A stretch of DNA of 40,375 nt. It comes from JAAYEV01 sp964508195 (GTDB lineage: Bacteria; Bacillota; Clostridia; Ch29). The position numbers and the translations under genes were made by a program. Location: NCBI GenBank assembly GCA_964508195.1, contig CAZDSH010000009.1:1-40375 (forward strand), given 5' to 3'. Positions 25,245-34,307 of the stretch are shown here, piece by piece (the stretch's first letter is position 1; each line of letters starts with the position of its first letter). Below the pieces are notes generated by a model, which ran no database searches, was not told the DNA's origin, and saw only the letters and a program-made list of their open reading frames with translations.

Positions 25245-25769
25245 TTAGTTACGCTTATATTTTTCGTCAAGTAGATGGGCTATTAATTCCCCGGCGGCCC
25301 TCCTGTCAAGTTTTTCTATATCCACGGGCCTGTTAAGGTTACGGGCCAGGTCACGGATAGTCTGTAATTGCCTTTCTGTAGGGGCGATCCGGCCGTTGCT
25401 CGGCGTTTCTGTATAAGTTTTGTTGCTGTCCTTGTCCCCTAGGTCTAATTCTTCTATAGCTGTGATTCCGATATTTGTCATATCCCTAAGGGCTCTGGCC
25501 TTAGCCCGGGTAGATGCCATCCTCAATATATGGGGCACGAGGTTATGGCCTACGGAGGATGGACTGGCATCGCCGAAATCCGTAAAGGTTTTTTCGCCGG
25601 TGCTTGCTATTGCTTTGCATACCGCGGTCATAGAGTTCTCCTTAGAGGGAAGCTGAATTATATCCACTTCTATCCTCTCTAAACCTTGGCGGTGGGCCTC
25701 ATCTAATAGACCCTCATAGGTTACGTAATTTTTGCCCTGGAGCTGTATAATAAACCTTTCATCTATCAT
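25245..25769 (-). CDS. Probable Rad52/DdrA-like single-strand annealing family protein
   Basis: 174 residues, no membrane segment. The N-terminal domain (about 1-110) has FIIQLQGKNYVTYEGLLDEA, a central GEKTFTDFGDASPSSV, and ends in RMASTRAKARALRDMTNIG. The TRAxxRALR-type helix after a beta-rich region resembles Rad52, DdrA and related annealing proteins of phages and Deinococcus-Thermus. A low-complexity linker (about 112-127) leads to a C-terminal helical domain (PTERQLQTIRDLARNLN...LDRRAAGELIAHLL) of a kind often attached to recombination proteins. The family call is from memory of motifs and is not certain. The gene has a good SD (AAAGGAGG) and lies opposite to its neighbours, exactly where yvcK would be expected. 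Confidence 0.5.
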   Translation of the reverse strand: MIDERFIIQLQGKNYVTYEGLLDEAHRQGLERIEVDIIQLPSKENSMTAVCKAIASTGEKTFTDFGDASPSSVGHNLVPHILRMASTRAKARALRDMTNIGITAIEELDLGDKDSNKTYTETPSNGRIAPTERQLQTIRDLARNLNRPVDIEKLDRRAAGELIAHLLDEKYKRN

Positions 25770-25920
25770 GAAGATGCCTCCTTTTACACATTTTGCGGTA
25801 TATATAGTCTTTATAATCCTACGCCTTTTTTATCCCCTTTTCAGGCCATCAGTTTATGGAAATACAAAGGGTTTTTATACAATATATCAAAATCTAATTG
25901 ATCCCATAATCCCATGGACC

Positions 25921-25949
25921 TTTTAAGCTGCGCTCCAATGATGTATAAT
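25921..25949 (+). promoter_or_regulatory. Weak candidate promoter before the HD-domain gene
   Basis: TATAAT at 25944-25949 is perfect; the -35 at 17 nt is only TTTTAA (25921-25926). It lies in the 237-nt divergent region 25770-26006, which shows nothing else I recognise, and could start the long plus-strand run to fxsA. Confidence 0.4.
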
Positions 25950-26006
25950 GTTGTGATAATATCAAATCAGCAGTCGAATTTATAATGATAGGGGGAATAT
26001 GGGGTT

Positions 26007-26708
26007 ATGATAACTCTTAAGGATATCAAAGAAAACGATAAATTTTGCGCGCTAATAAAATGTGCTAAAAGGTGTATGGAAGCGAAGGGATACACTGAGC
26101 ACGGGATAAGGCATTGTTCCTACGTGAGCACTACGGCGAAGAATATACTTAATCGGCTAGGATACACGGAAAGGATCCAGGAGCTGGCCGCCATTGCCGG
26201 TTATTTGCATGACATTGGCAACTCTATTAATAGGAAGAATCACGGTCCCTCCGGAGCTTTACTGGCCTTCCCGTTACTGATGGAAATGGGCATGGAGATG
26301 GAGGAAATATGTACAATCATATCCGCGATAGGTAACCACGAGGAGGAAACAGGCTCCGTAGTCAATGAAGTTGCCGCGGCTTTGATCATAGCCGATAAAA
26401 GCGATGCCCATAAGACAAGGGTAGGTAAGGGGACGTATAACCCCGAGGATATACATGATCGTGTAAATTATGCAATAAGCCGATCCAAGGTTGTTGTAGA
26501 TGCCGATACAAAGGTAATACAATTCTCCGTTGAAATGGATACGACCTCATCAATTATGGAGTTTATGAAGATTTATATGACGAGGATGATAATGTGTGAA
26601 GATGCGGCAAAATACCTCGGATGTGCATTTCAATTAGTGGTCAATGATCAGCCGGTGAACAATCAATCGGTGATCTCCGGGGGTAGAGTAGACGGGGAAA
26701 GTGCATAA
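26007..26708 (+). CDS. HD-domain phosphohydrolase
   Basis: 233 residues with a complete HD metal site: His36 (GIRHCSYV), His68-Asp69 (GYLHDIGNS), His79 (KNHGPSGA), a further His in AIGNHEEE and Asp in IIADKSDAHKTRVGK. HD enzymes remove phosphate from nucleotides, tRNA ends or cyclic nucleotides; the IADKSDAH pattern is shared by an uncharacterised set in Clostridia and Thermotogae. The substrate is not predictable from sequence alone. It begins the plus-strand series leading to whiA and dnaE and is separated by only 25 nt from the RseC-like gene. Confidence 0.88.
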   Translation: MITLKDIKENDKFCALIKCAKRCMEAKGYTEHGIRHCSYVSTTAKNILNRLGYTERIQELAAIAGYLHDIGNSINRKNHGPSGALLAFPLLMEMGMEMEEICTIISAIGNHEEETGSVVNEVAAALIIADKSDAHKTRVGKGTYNPEDIHDRVNYAISRSKVVVDADTKVIQFSVEMDTTSSIMEFMKIYMTRMIMCEDAAKYLGCAFQLVVNDQPVNNQSVISGGRVDGESA

Positions 26709-26733
26709 CAGCGGTTGAGATGGAGGGATGTTA

Positions 26734-27171
26734 TTGGGCAGGGTTTATCAGATAGGCGTAGTCCGTAAAGTTAAAGGTAATAGGGCGGAAGTAGAGATTA
26801 TAAGGGCCGGCTCCTGTGGTGAAAGCTGTGTCGGTTGTGGATTAGATTGTTCCGGTAGTGGAGTAACCGTGGAGCTGTATAACCCCGTTAATGCCCGGGT
26901 AGGGGATAGGGTAAGGATACAAGGGGCCGGTGGCAATATAGCTGCCCTGGCAGCTTTTACTTATCTGCTTCCTTTGTTAATTATGGTAACGGGGATGGTG
27001 TACGGTAGCAAACTTATGAAACGGCTATATCCCGGTATGGATGCCAATTTAATGGGGCTCATATTTGGAATAATCCCTTTGATTCTATTTTATTTTATAT
27101 TAAAGACTATAGGAGCGCGTCTTGTGTCCATGGGGAAAAACAGACCGAAGATAATAGATATTATCAAATGA
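26734..27171 (+). CDS. SoxR-reducing-system RseC family membrane protein
   Basis: About 145 residues: an N-terminal domain with four cysteines in CGESCVGCGLDC (C-x3-C-x2-C-x3-C), then two transmembrane helices (about 72-90 and 105-122). This is the RseC/MucC family, linked in E. coli to SoxR reduction together with Rsx/Rnf proteins. No rnf genes are in the window. TTG at 26734 is preferred because GGAGGG (26722-26727) directly abuts the ATG at 26728. The cysteine cluster suggests a metal or redox centre, but in Clostridia the role is untested. Confidence 0.85.
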   Translation: MGRVYQIGVVRKVKGNRAEVEIIRAGSCGESCVGCGLDCSGSGVTVELYNPVNARVGDRVRIQGAGGNIAALAAFTYLLPLLIMVTGMVYGSKLMKRLYPGMDANLMGLIFGIIPLILFYFILKTIGARLVSMGKNRPKIIDIIK

Positions 27172-27190
27172 GCGGAAAGGAGAAGGGGCC

Positions 27191-28171
27191 ATGTCTTTTT
27201 CTTCTACTGTAAAAAACGAAATCTCTAGAATTTCTACTAAGAACCGATGCTGTAAAATAGCCGAGCTATCAGCCATAGTGCGTATGGGCGGCATAATAAG
27301 GTTCCATGGTTCGCATAACGTTACCCTACGAATGGTTACGGAGAATGCCGCTACTGCCAGAAAGATATTTACATTGGTAAAGGACCTTTATGGATTGAAT
27401 ATTGCGATTATGGTGCGTAAGAACCGGTATTTAAATAAGAACAACAGCTATATAATGGAGGTAACTGCAGCGGCGGATGCTAAAAGGATACTTGGGGAAA
27501 TCGGCGTACTTATAGACAAACAGAGCAACGGTACTAGGTTAAACTATTGCATACCGCGGAGCACGATAGAAAACCGATGCTGCGGCAAGGCTTATATCCG
27601 AGGTGCCTTTTTAGGCGGTGGCTCCGTTAGCGATCCCGATAAGGCATACCATTTGGAGTTCGTTACAAACAGCAGTCAGCATGCCGGAGGCCTACGGAAT
27701 CTCATTAACCGATTTGGGTTAAATGCTAAAATAGTTGAAAGGAAGGGCAGTTATGTCGTTTATCTAAAGGAAGGGGAACAAGTTGTAGATATATTAAACA
27801 TAATGGGTGCCCATAATGGACTTTTAAGGCTCGAAAACACGAGGGTTTATAAGGAAGTACGGAACAATGTAAACAGAATAGTCAATTGCGAAACGGCGAA
27901 CCTTACGAAGACTGTACACGCCTCAGTAAAGCAGATAGAAAATATAAAGCGGATAAAAAACGCCCGGGGGCTAAAAAGTCTGCCCTTAAACCTAAGGGAA
28001 GTGGCGGAGCTACGTCTAAATTATCCCGATGCCAGTCTAAAGGAGCTAGGCCAGATGCTAACCCCTGTTCTAGGAAAATCCGGCGTTAACCATCGCCTAA
28101 GGAGGATCGAAGAGCTGGCAAGGGACATAAGGGTTATAAAGGGCAGGGGCCCGGAGCCTTTGGAACATTGA
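27191..28171 (+). CDS. whiA: Sporulation/division regulator WhiA
   Basis: 326 residues: MSFSSTVKNEISRI at the N-terminus, a LAGLIDADG-like domain without nuclease residues (CCGKAYIRGAFLGGGSVSDP), and a C-terminal helix-turn-helix (LRLNYPDASLKELGQML then GVNHRLRRIEEL). WhiA is a DNA-binding protein needed for sporulation in Streptomyces and for normal division and chromosome segregation in Bacillus. In Firmicutes it normally sits directly after yvcK; here it follows an RseC-like gene by 19 nt instead. Confidence 0.97.
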   Translation: MSFSSTVKNEISRISTKNRCCKIAELSAIVRMGGIIRFHGSHNVTLRMVTENAATARKIFTLVKDLYGLNIAIMVRKNRYLNKNNSYIMEVTAAADAKRILGEIGVLIDKQSNGTRLNYCIPRSTIENRCCGKAYIRGAFLGGGSVSDPDKAYHLEFVTNSSQHAGGLRNLINRFGLNAKIVERKGSYVVYLKEGEQVVDILNIMGAHNGLLRLENTRVYKEVRNNVNRIVNCETANLTKTVHASVKQIENIKRIKNARGLKSLPLNLREVAELRLNYPDASLKELGQMLTPVLGKSGVNHRLRRIEELARDIRVIKGRGPEPLEH

Positions 28172-28223
28172 TATGTACACTTTTCTAAAATAGTATAGCT
28201 TAAAATATTTAGGGGTTGATAGT

Positions 28224-29525
28224 ATGACAACAAAGCATAGCAGGATTATAGAATACATCAGATCATTACAAGGGGGGGACCGGATATCCGTAAGGACCGT
28301 AGCCGAGAGCATGGGCGTAAGCGAGGGCACCGCATATCGTGCGATAAAGACGGCGGAGGCGGAGGGCTTAGTTACGCTTATTCCCAGGGTCGGTACTGTA
28401 CGCCTTCATACTACGAAGGAGAAGGACATAGAAAAGCTTACCTTCGCGGAGGTCTTGAATATAGTAGAAGGAAACCTTATATCCGGCGGCGAAGGGCTGC
28501 ATAAATATCTGAACAATTTTATCATAGGGGCCATGACCGCCGACGTAGCTGAAAAATACTTAGAAAGCAATAATCTGCTCATTGCCGGTAACAGGGAAGA
28601 AATGTTTGAACTGGCGTTAAAAAAGGATTGTGCGGTGTTGATAACAGGGGGGTTTAATTGTAGCGAGGCTATAAAGCGGGAGGCGGATATAAAAAAATTA
28701 CCCGTTATGAACTGTAGCTACGATACCTTTACCGTAGCCTCCCTTATAAACGAAGCGATAAACAGTAGGATGGTAAAAAAGGATATAGTGCTCATAGAGG
28801 ATATACTGGTTCGGGAACCCTATACGCTCAATATAAACGACAGCGTGGGGGACTGGCGTGCCCTTATGCAAAGTACCTCCCATACGCGGTATCCCGTAAT
28901 AGACGATATCGGCCGATTAGTGGGCATAGTATCAGCGAAGGATATTGCGGGCCAAAGGAGCGAGAGCAGTATAAAGAATCTGATGACATCTAATCCCATA
29001 AGCGTCGGGCCGAAGGCCTCCGTAGCCTACGCCGCGCATATAATGGTATGGGAGGGTATAGAAATGCTACCCGTATTGGAAAACAGGAAGTTTAAGGGTA
29101 TCGTTAGCCGACAGGATGTAATAAAGGCCCTACAGCATAGGAAACACCAGCCCCAGGTAGGCAAAACCGTTGAAGAATTGCTCCTCGGTATATTGGACGT
29201 CGAGGAGAGCAGCGAAGGTATAAAGTTTAGGGGCAGCGTAGAACCTATTATGCTTAACAGCATAGGTACCGGAAGCTGGGGTACCCTTGTGACATTGATC
29301 TCATTGGCAGCGGGGGCGGCGGTTAGGAAAGCGAAGGGCTACGAATGTTTTATAAATACTTTTACCGTGTATTATTCAAAGCCCGTGCAGATGGGAGATC
29401 CTATAGAGGTCTTAGCCAGTATAACTGAGCTGGGGAGAAATTCTTGTAATATTGAAGTTTCTGTAACAAAAGAGGACCTTATAATTATGAAGGCTATGAT
29501 GACAGCTAGCTATATAAAGAGATAA
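28224..29525 (+). CDS. HTH-DRTGG-CBS-hotdog regulator (YtoI-like)
   Basis: 433 residues in four parts: a winged HTH (8-62, with ISVRTVAESMGVSEGTAYRAI), a DRTGG domain (about 70-180), two CBS repeats (about 190-310, including RYPVIDDIGRLVGIVSAKDI and EMLPVLENRKFKGIVSRQDV) and a hotdog-fold domain (about 325-433). B. subtilis YtoI has the same plan and also lies near dnaE. CBS and DRTGG domains commonly bind adenine nucleotides, and the hotdog domain may bind an acyl-CoA. A regulator sensing energy or acyl-CoA state is a reasonable inference; the targets are unknown. It lies just upstream of dnaE. Confidence 0.9.
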   Translation: MTTKHSRIIEYIRSLQGGDRISVRTVAESMGVSEGTAYRAIKTAEAEGLVTLIPRVGTVRLHTTKEKDIEKLTFAEVLNIVEGNLISGGEGLHKYLNNFIIGAMTADVAEKYLESNNLLIAGNREEMFELALKKDCAVLITGGFNCSEAIKREADIKKLPVMNCSYDTFTVASLINEAINSRMVKKDIVLIEDILVREPYTLNINDSVGDWRALMQSTSHTRYPVIDDIGRLVGIVSAKDIAGQRSESSIKNLMTSNPISVGPKASVAYAAHIMVWEGIEMLPVLENRKFKGIVSRQDVIKALQHRKHQPQVGKTVEELLLGILDVEESSEGIKFRGSVEPIMLNSIGTGSWGTLVTLISLAAGAAVRKAKGYECFINTFTVYYSKPVQMGDPIEVLASITELGRNSCNIEVSVTKEDLIIMKAMMTASYIKR

Positions 29526-29540
29526 GCAGGTGATAAAGGA

Positions 29541-32500
29541 ATGGCTTTTACCCATCTTCACGTTCATACTGAATACAGTTTATTAGACGGCGCAGGCAGG
29601 ATTCATGATTTATTGGACAAGGCAAAGGTATTGGGCATGGATGCCCTAGCCATAACCGATCATGGCAATATGTTCGGCGTTATAAATTTTTATAAAGAGG
29701 CTAAGAAAAGAGGTATAAAGCCTATAATAGGCTGTGAAATATATATGGCTATGCGTAAAATGTCGGATAAGGATCCCCGGTTAGATGCCGACCAATACCA
29801 TCTGGTATTACTTGCCGAGAACAATACCGGTTATAAAAATCTTATGCGTATCGTATCTACAGGGTACTTAGAGGGGTTTTATTATAAACCGAGGGTAGAC
29901 GTTGATGTTTTAAGGAAACATGCCGAGGGACTTATCTGTTTAAGCGGTTGTATCGCCGGCGAGATCCAGCAACGGCTTCTAAAGGGCGACTATACCGGAG
30001 CGAAGAAAACCGCTGTCATTTATAAGGATATATTCGGTACCGGGAACTTCTATCTGGAGATACAAAACCAAGGCATGGAGGAAGAAAGACAAATAATGCC
30101 GGATATGATACGCCTTAGCGAAGAAACGGGGATCCCTTTAGTTGCTACGAATGATGTTCATTATATTGATAAAAAGGACTGGGAACCCCATGATATATTG
30201 TTGTGCATACAAACGGGTAAAACTATAAACCAGCGGGACAGGCTTAGGTTCCCTAATCACGAGTTTTATCTGAAATCGGAACAGGAGATGAGGGGGCTAT
30301 TCCCGAACATACCAGAGGCCATTGATAATACTGCTAAAATAGCGGAAAGGTGTAACGTGCAACTGGATTTCGGTACGGTGCATCTGCCCTACTTTGAAAT
30401 CCCCGAAGGGTACACAGCGGACAGCTATCTTAGGAAATTGGTTTATGGGGGTTTCGAAAAAAGGTATAAAAACCATACTGAAAATATGGTTAAAAGGCTT
30501 GAATATGAGCTAGAAACGATAAGGACTATGGGATATTCCCATTATTTTCTCATAGTGTGGGACTTTATAAAGTTTGCAAAAAGGGAAAATATAATGGTGG
30601 GCCCCGGACGGGGGTCCGCTGCAGGCAGTCTAGTATCCTATTGTTTGCATATCACGGATATAGATCCCCTTAAATATAATCTTATATTTGAAAGATTTCT
30701 AAACCCCCACAGGATAACTATGCCGGATATTGATATAGATTTTTGCTTCGAACGGCGGGAGGAGGTAATAGACTATGTGGTACAAAAATACAGCGCCGAC
30801 AGAGTGGCTCAGATAATCACCTTCGGTACTATGGCTGCAAGGGGTGCTGTGCGAGATGTCGGCAGAGCTATAGATATGCCCTATCACGAAGTGGATTTAA
30901 TAGCGCAACAAATTCCGTTGGAATTAGGCATTACTATAGACAGGGCCCTTAATGTGAATTCATACCTCGCTGACATGTACAACCGGGACGATAAGGTGAA
31001 ATACCTTATAGATATGGCAAGGGCTGTGGAGGGTATGCCACGGCATGCGTCAACCCATGCTGCCGGCGTGGTTATATCGAAGGAACCTATAGAGGAATAT
31101 GTGCCGCTCTATCGGCAGGACAGTGGAATAACCACCCAATATGCCATGGGCAACTTAGAGGAGCTGGGTCTTTTAAAGATGGATTTTTTGGGGCTGAGGA
31201 CTCTCACCGTTATAAGGGATACGCTGGATATTATAGAGCGTGGTGGCGGAAGACGGCCGGATATTGAAAGCCTTACTTATGACGATCCAAAAGTGTTTAA
31301 ACTTATTAGTAGCGGCAACAATGACGGGATATTCCAACTTGAGAGCATCGGCATGAAAAATTTTATGAAGGAATTAAAGCCCAACAGCTTTGAGGATATA
31401 ATAGCCGGTATTTCGCTCTTTCGGCCGGGGCCCATGGAACAAATACCCTTGTATATAAACAACAAGAACAATCCCGAAGGCGTGGAGTATAAACATCCTA
31501 TGCTCGAGAAGATATTAGACGTAACTTACGGGTGTATAGTGTACCAAGAACAGGTGATGCAAATAGTAAGGGAACTGGCGGGATACTCCTTCGGCCGATC
31601 GGACTTGGTACGCCGGGCCATGAGCAAAAAAGAGATGGACGTTATGGAGCAGGAACGAAAAAATTTTATATTTGGTATAGAAAAAGGGGGTAATGTTTTA
31701 GTCGAAGGGGCGTTACGCCGTGGTATCAGCGAGGATACGGCAAAGGAAATATTTGATGATATGATAGATTTTGCAAAATATGCCTTTAACAAATCCCATG
31801 CAGCGGCCTATGCAGCCCTTGCCTATCAGACCGGCTGGCTAAAATGCTATTATCCTGTTGAATTTATGGCGGCACTTTTGACAAGTATAATAGGAAACAG
31901 CAAAAAGGTGTCCCAATATATCGAATGTTGTAAGAGGATGGATATAGAAGTTTTGCCCCCGGATATAAACGAAAGCGAGGCCGTGTTTACCGTGACAAAG
32001 GGTAGAATACGGTTCGGTCTCGGAGCTGTAAAGAATATAGGGCTTAGTGCCGTCAAATCCATTCTCAAAGCGCGGGAAGCCGAAGGCCATTTCCTAAGCC
32101 TCTCTGATTTTTGTAATAGAGTTGATCTGTCCTACGTAAACAAAAAGGCTTTGGAAAGCCTTATAAAGGCCGGCGCTTTAGATTCCCTTAAGGGTTATCG
32201 TTCACAATATATGGCAGTGTACGACAGAATCGCCGACAGTATTTTACAGCTTAAAAGGAACAATATAAAGGGGCAAATATCCCTCTTTGATATGCCCGGG
32301 GCCAAAGGCGAACCGACGGCACCGGAGGATCTGCTACCGGACAGGGATGAGTTCGATAAAAGGACGCTCCTTAACTTTGAAAAGGAGGTGCTAGGGCTCT
32401 ATATAAGCGGTCATCCCTTGGAGGATCACAGGGAACGACTTAGGGTGAACTCGTCGGTTAATACCCATAAACTGCACATTTTAGACGAGGGCGGAGATCG

Positions 32501-33032
32501 ATTAGATAGAAGGATTCCCAATCTGGCTGATGGTAACATCGTACGTATTGCAGGTATGGTTGTGGATATAAAAAATAAAACGACTAAAAACAATGAGCTA
32601 ATGGCCTTTGTAGTATTAGAGGACCTATATGGTACCGTTGAACTTATAATATTTCCAAAGCTTTATAAGTCCTGCATGGAGATTTTAATCGAGGATAATA
32701 TAATAGTGGTTGAGGGCCGTCTCAGCCTCAGGGAGGACGAAGAACCAAAGATTGTCTGTGATAGTATAAGGCCCCTGGCTATTGATACTGGGAAGAAAAT
32801 TTCGGATAGGTTATATCTAAGGATTCCCAAGGGTTCATCACCGGTTATACTGGAAGAAATAAAGGGTGTATTGCGCTCAACTAACAGGGGCAATGTACCA
32901 GTGTTTATTTGTTTCGAGGAAGAAACTAAGAAACCCATGATGGCCGGTAGGGACCTTTGGGTGATGAAAAGTGATGCACTACTCGGGCAGCTTAGGGGAT
33001 TGCTAGGGGATGCACATGTTAAGATATGTTAA
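29541..33032 (+). CDS. dnaE: DNA polymerase III alpha subunit DnaE
   Basis: 1163 residues. An N-terminal PHP domain (THLHVHTEYSLLDG, His5/His7/His9; TDHGN around 39-43) is followed by the C-family polymerase core with catalytic Asp396 and Asp398 in MPDIDIDF and GPGRGSAAGSLVSY, the little-finger region, helix-hairpin-helix motifs and an OB-fold domain (about 1000-1075, NIVRIAGMVVDIKNK). The lack of a PolC-type exonuclease insert and the length place it in the DnaE group. Firmicutes use PolC plus DnaE; PolC is not in view. SD AGGTGA lies 7 nt before the ATG. Confidence 0.98.
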   Translation: MAFTHLHVHTEYSLLDGAGRIHDLLDKAKVLGMDALAITDHGNMFGVINFYKEAKKRGIKPIIGCEIYMAMRKMSDKDPRLDADQYHLVLLAENNTGYKNLMRIVSTGYLEGFYYKPRVDVDVLRKHAEGLICLSGCIAGEIQQRLLKGDYTGAKKTAVIYKDIFGTGNFYLEIQNQGMEEERQIMPDMIRLSEETGIPLVATNDVHYIDKKDWEPHDILLCIQTGKTINQRDRLRFPNHEFYLKSEQEMRGLFPNIPEAIDNTAKIAERCNVQLDFGTVHLPYFEIPEGYTADSYLRKLVYGGFEKRYKNHTENMVKRLEYELETIRTMGYSHYFLIVWDFIKFAKRENIMVGPGRGSAAGSLVSYCLHITDIDPLKYNLIFERFLNPHRITMPDIDIDFCFERREEVIDYVVQKYSADRVAQIITFGTMAARGAVRDVGRAIDMPYHEVDLIAQQIPLELGITIDRALNVNSYLADMYNRDDKVKYLIDMARAVEGMPRHASTHAAGVVISKEPIEEYVPLYRQDSGITTQYAMGNLEELGLLKMDFLGLRTLTVIRDTLDIIERGGGRRPDIESLTYDDPKVFKLISSGNNDGIFQLESIGMKNFMKELKPNSFEDIIAGISLFRPGPMEQIPLYINNKNNPEGVEYKHPMLEKILDVTYGCIVYQEQVMQIVRELAGYSFGRSDLVRRAMSKKEMDVMEQERKNFIFGIEKGGNVLVEGALRRGISEDTAKEIFDDMIDFAKYAFNKSHAAAYAALAYQTGWLKCYYPVEFMAALLTSIIGNSKKVSQYIECCKRMDIEVLPPDINESEAVFTVTKGRIRFGLGAVKNIGLSAVKSILKAREAEGHFLSLSDFCNRVDLSYVNKKALESLIKAGALDSLKGYRSQYMAVYDRIADSILQLKRNNIKGQISLFDMPGAKGEPTAPEDLLPDRDEFDKRTLLNFEKEVLGLYISGHPLEDHRERLRVNSSVNTHKLHILDEGGDRLDRRIPNLADGNIVRIAGMVVDIKNKTTKNNELMAFVVLEDLYGTVELIIFPKLYKSCMEILIEDNIIVVEGRLSLREDEEPKIVCDSIRPLAIDTGKKISDRLYLRIPKGSSPVILEEIKGVLRSTNRGNVPVFICFEEETKKPMMAGRDLWVMKSDALLGQLRGLLGDAHVKIC

Positions 33033-33058
33033 GGGTGGTCTGTACCGCCCGGGTTTTT
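33033..33058 (+). terminator. Weak terminator or attenuator after dnaE
   Basis: GGGTGGT (33033-33039) and ACCGCCC (33044-33050) pair over 7 bp with one U-G wobble and a 4-nt loop, followed by GGG then TTTTT (33054-33058). The G gap before the T run and the short run suggest partial termination. Confidence 0.45.
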
Positions 33059-33100
33059 AATGCGGTAGGAAACCTAGAATGCTTGGTAGGTGGTGTAACC

Positions 33101-33295
33101 ATGTGGACTGTTGTTTATATGGCCTCGGATAAGAAAACTGCAGAAAAAGTGAAAGAAATACTGGAAGGAGAATGTATACTTGTAAAGATAAGGGCTGGGC
33201 AGGAACACACCTTAACCGGGGAATACTATGAGGTAATGGTTCCCGAAGGGGAAATAGACGAGGCAAGGGATTGTATTTATCTAAGGGGTTTGTAA
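33101..33295 (+). CDS. Small DUF2007-like protein
   Basis: 64 residues from the ATG at 33101, preceded by GGTAGGTGG. The sequence, starting MWTVVYMASDKKTAEKVKEIL and ending in a helix with PEGEIDEARDCIYL, fits a small ferredoxin-like fold. I recall homologues in this exact place, between dnaE and pfkA, in many Clostridia, some mislabelled glutamate decarboxylase. DUF2007-type proteins are thought to be signal-transducing or regulatory, with no firm function. A longer reading from 33026 would overlap the dnaE end and lacks an SD. Confidence 0.7.
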   Translation: MWTVVYMASDKKTAEKVKEILEGECILVKIRAGQEHTLTGEYYEVMVPEGEIDEARDCIYLRGL

Positions 33296-33330
33296 TATGT
33301 TTTGTACAGGAGGGGGCGAATACTTAATCC

Positions 33331-34296
33331 ATGCGAAATAAAAGTATAGCAGTTCTCACGAGTGGCGGCGATGCACCGGGGATGAATGCTGCCATAAGGG
33401 CCGTTGTAAGAACCGGTATTTTTTATGGTATAAGGGTTATGGGCGTAAAAAAGGGATATGAGGGTTTGATAAATGGCGAAATGTTTGAAATGTCCCTGTC
33501 CTCTGTAGCGGATATAATTCATAGGGGAGGCACAATGCTACAAACTGCCAGGAGTCACGAATTTACTACCGCCGAGGGTAGGAAAAAAGCGCGGAATATG
33601 TTAGGCGTGTTCAGTATCCAGGGCCTCGTGGTAATAGGTGGCGACGGTACCTTTAGGGGGGCTAAGGATCTTGCAGATATGGGCATACGGGTTGTAGGTA
33701 TACCGGGTACCATAGACAATGATATTCCCTACTGCGATTATACCATCGGTTTTGATACGGCGGTTAATACCGTGGTAGAGGCTATCGGTAGGATAAGGGA
33801 TACGACTTCATCCCATAATAGGGCAAATATTATAGAGGTTATGGGTAGGAATTCGGGGTACATAAGCCTTTACGCCGGGTTAGCCGGCGGTGCAGAGAGC
33901 ATCATAATACCGGAGATTAACGCCGATGCCGGTGACGTATGCAAAAGAATTATGCAAGGCCGAAACCGTGGTAAGCTGCATAGCATTATTATATTGGCGG
34001 AGGGTGTAGGCGGTGCCTTTGAAATGGCTAAGACTATTGAAGAAAAAATAAATGTAGAAACCCGGGTTACGATACTAGGACATATACAAAGGGGCGGCAG
34101 CCCGAGTTCCTATGATCGAATACTGGCCAGCAGGTTAGGGGCGAAGGCCGTAGAGATGCTTATGGAGGGGCAAACGTCAAAAATGATAACGCAGTACCAA
34201 AACGAAATAAAGGCCTTCGATTTCGAACAGGTTTTGTCGTCTAAAAAAGAGTTCTCCAACGAAATATATTCCCTAGCCAGAATACTCTCTATTTAG
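33331..34296 (+). CDS. pfkA: 6-phosphofructokinase (ATP-dependent)
   Basis: 321 residues, the usual length of bacterial PfkA. TSGGDAPGMNAAIRAVVR binds the nucleotide phosphates; IGGDGTFRGA and GIPGTIDNDIPYCDYTIGFDTA carry the catalytic Asp. Gly, not Asp or Lys, is present at the positions (GGDG, GIPG) that separate ATP- from PPi-dependent enzymes, so ATP is the predicted phosphoryl donor. It commits fructose-6-phosphate to glycolysis. The gene lies 11 nt before pyk, as in Bacillus and many Clostridia. The SD (AGGAGGGG) is unusually far, about 15 nt, from the ATG, but an in-frame stop excludes earlier starts. Confidence 0.97.
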   Translation: MRNKSIAVLTSGGDAPGMNAAIRAVVRTGIFYGIRVMGVKKGYEGLINGEMFEMSLSSVADIIHRGGTMLQTARSHEFTTAEGRKKARNMLGVFSIQGLVVIGGDGTFRGAKDLADMGIRVVGIPGTIDNDIPYCDYTIGFDTAVNTVVEAIGRIRDTTSSHNRANIIEVMGRNSGYISLYAGLAGGAESIIIPEINADAGDVCKRIMQGRNRGKLHSIIILAEGVGGAFEMAKTIEEKINVETRVTILGHIQRGGSPSSYDRILASRLGAKAVEMLMEGQTSKMITQYQNEIKAFDFEQVLSSKKEFSNEIYSLARILSI

Positions 34297-34307
34297 GAGG
34301 AAGGATT

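Noticed and set aside
25229..25330. Short plus-strand ORF after the orphan SD
   Set aside because: It runs antisense to the minus-strand gene, its start is about 12 nt or more from the SD, and its translation resembles nothing I know.
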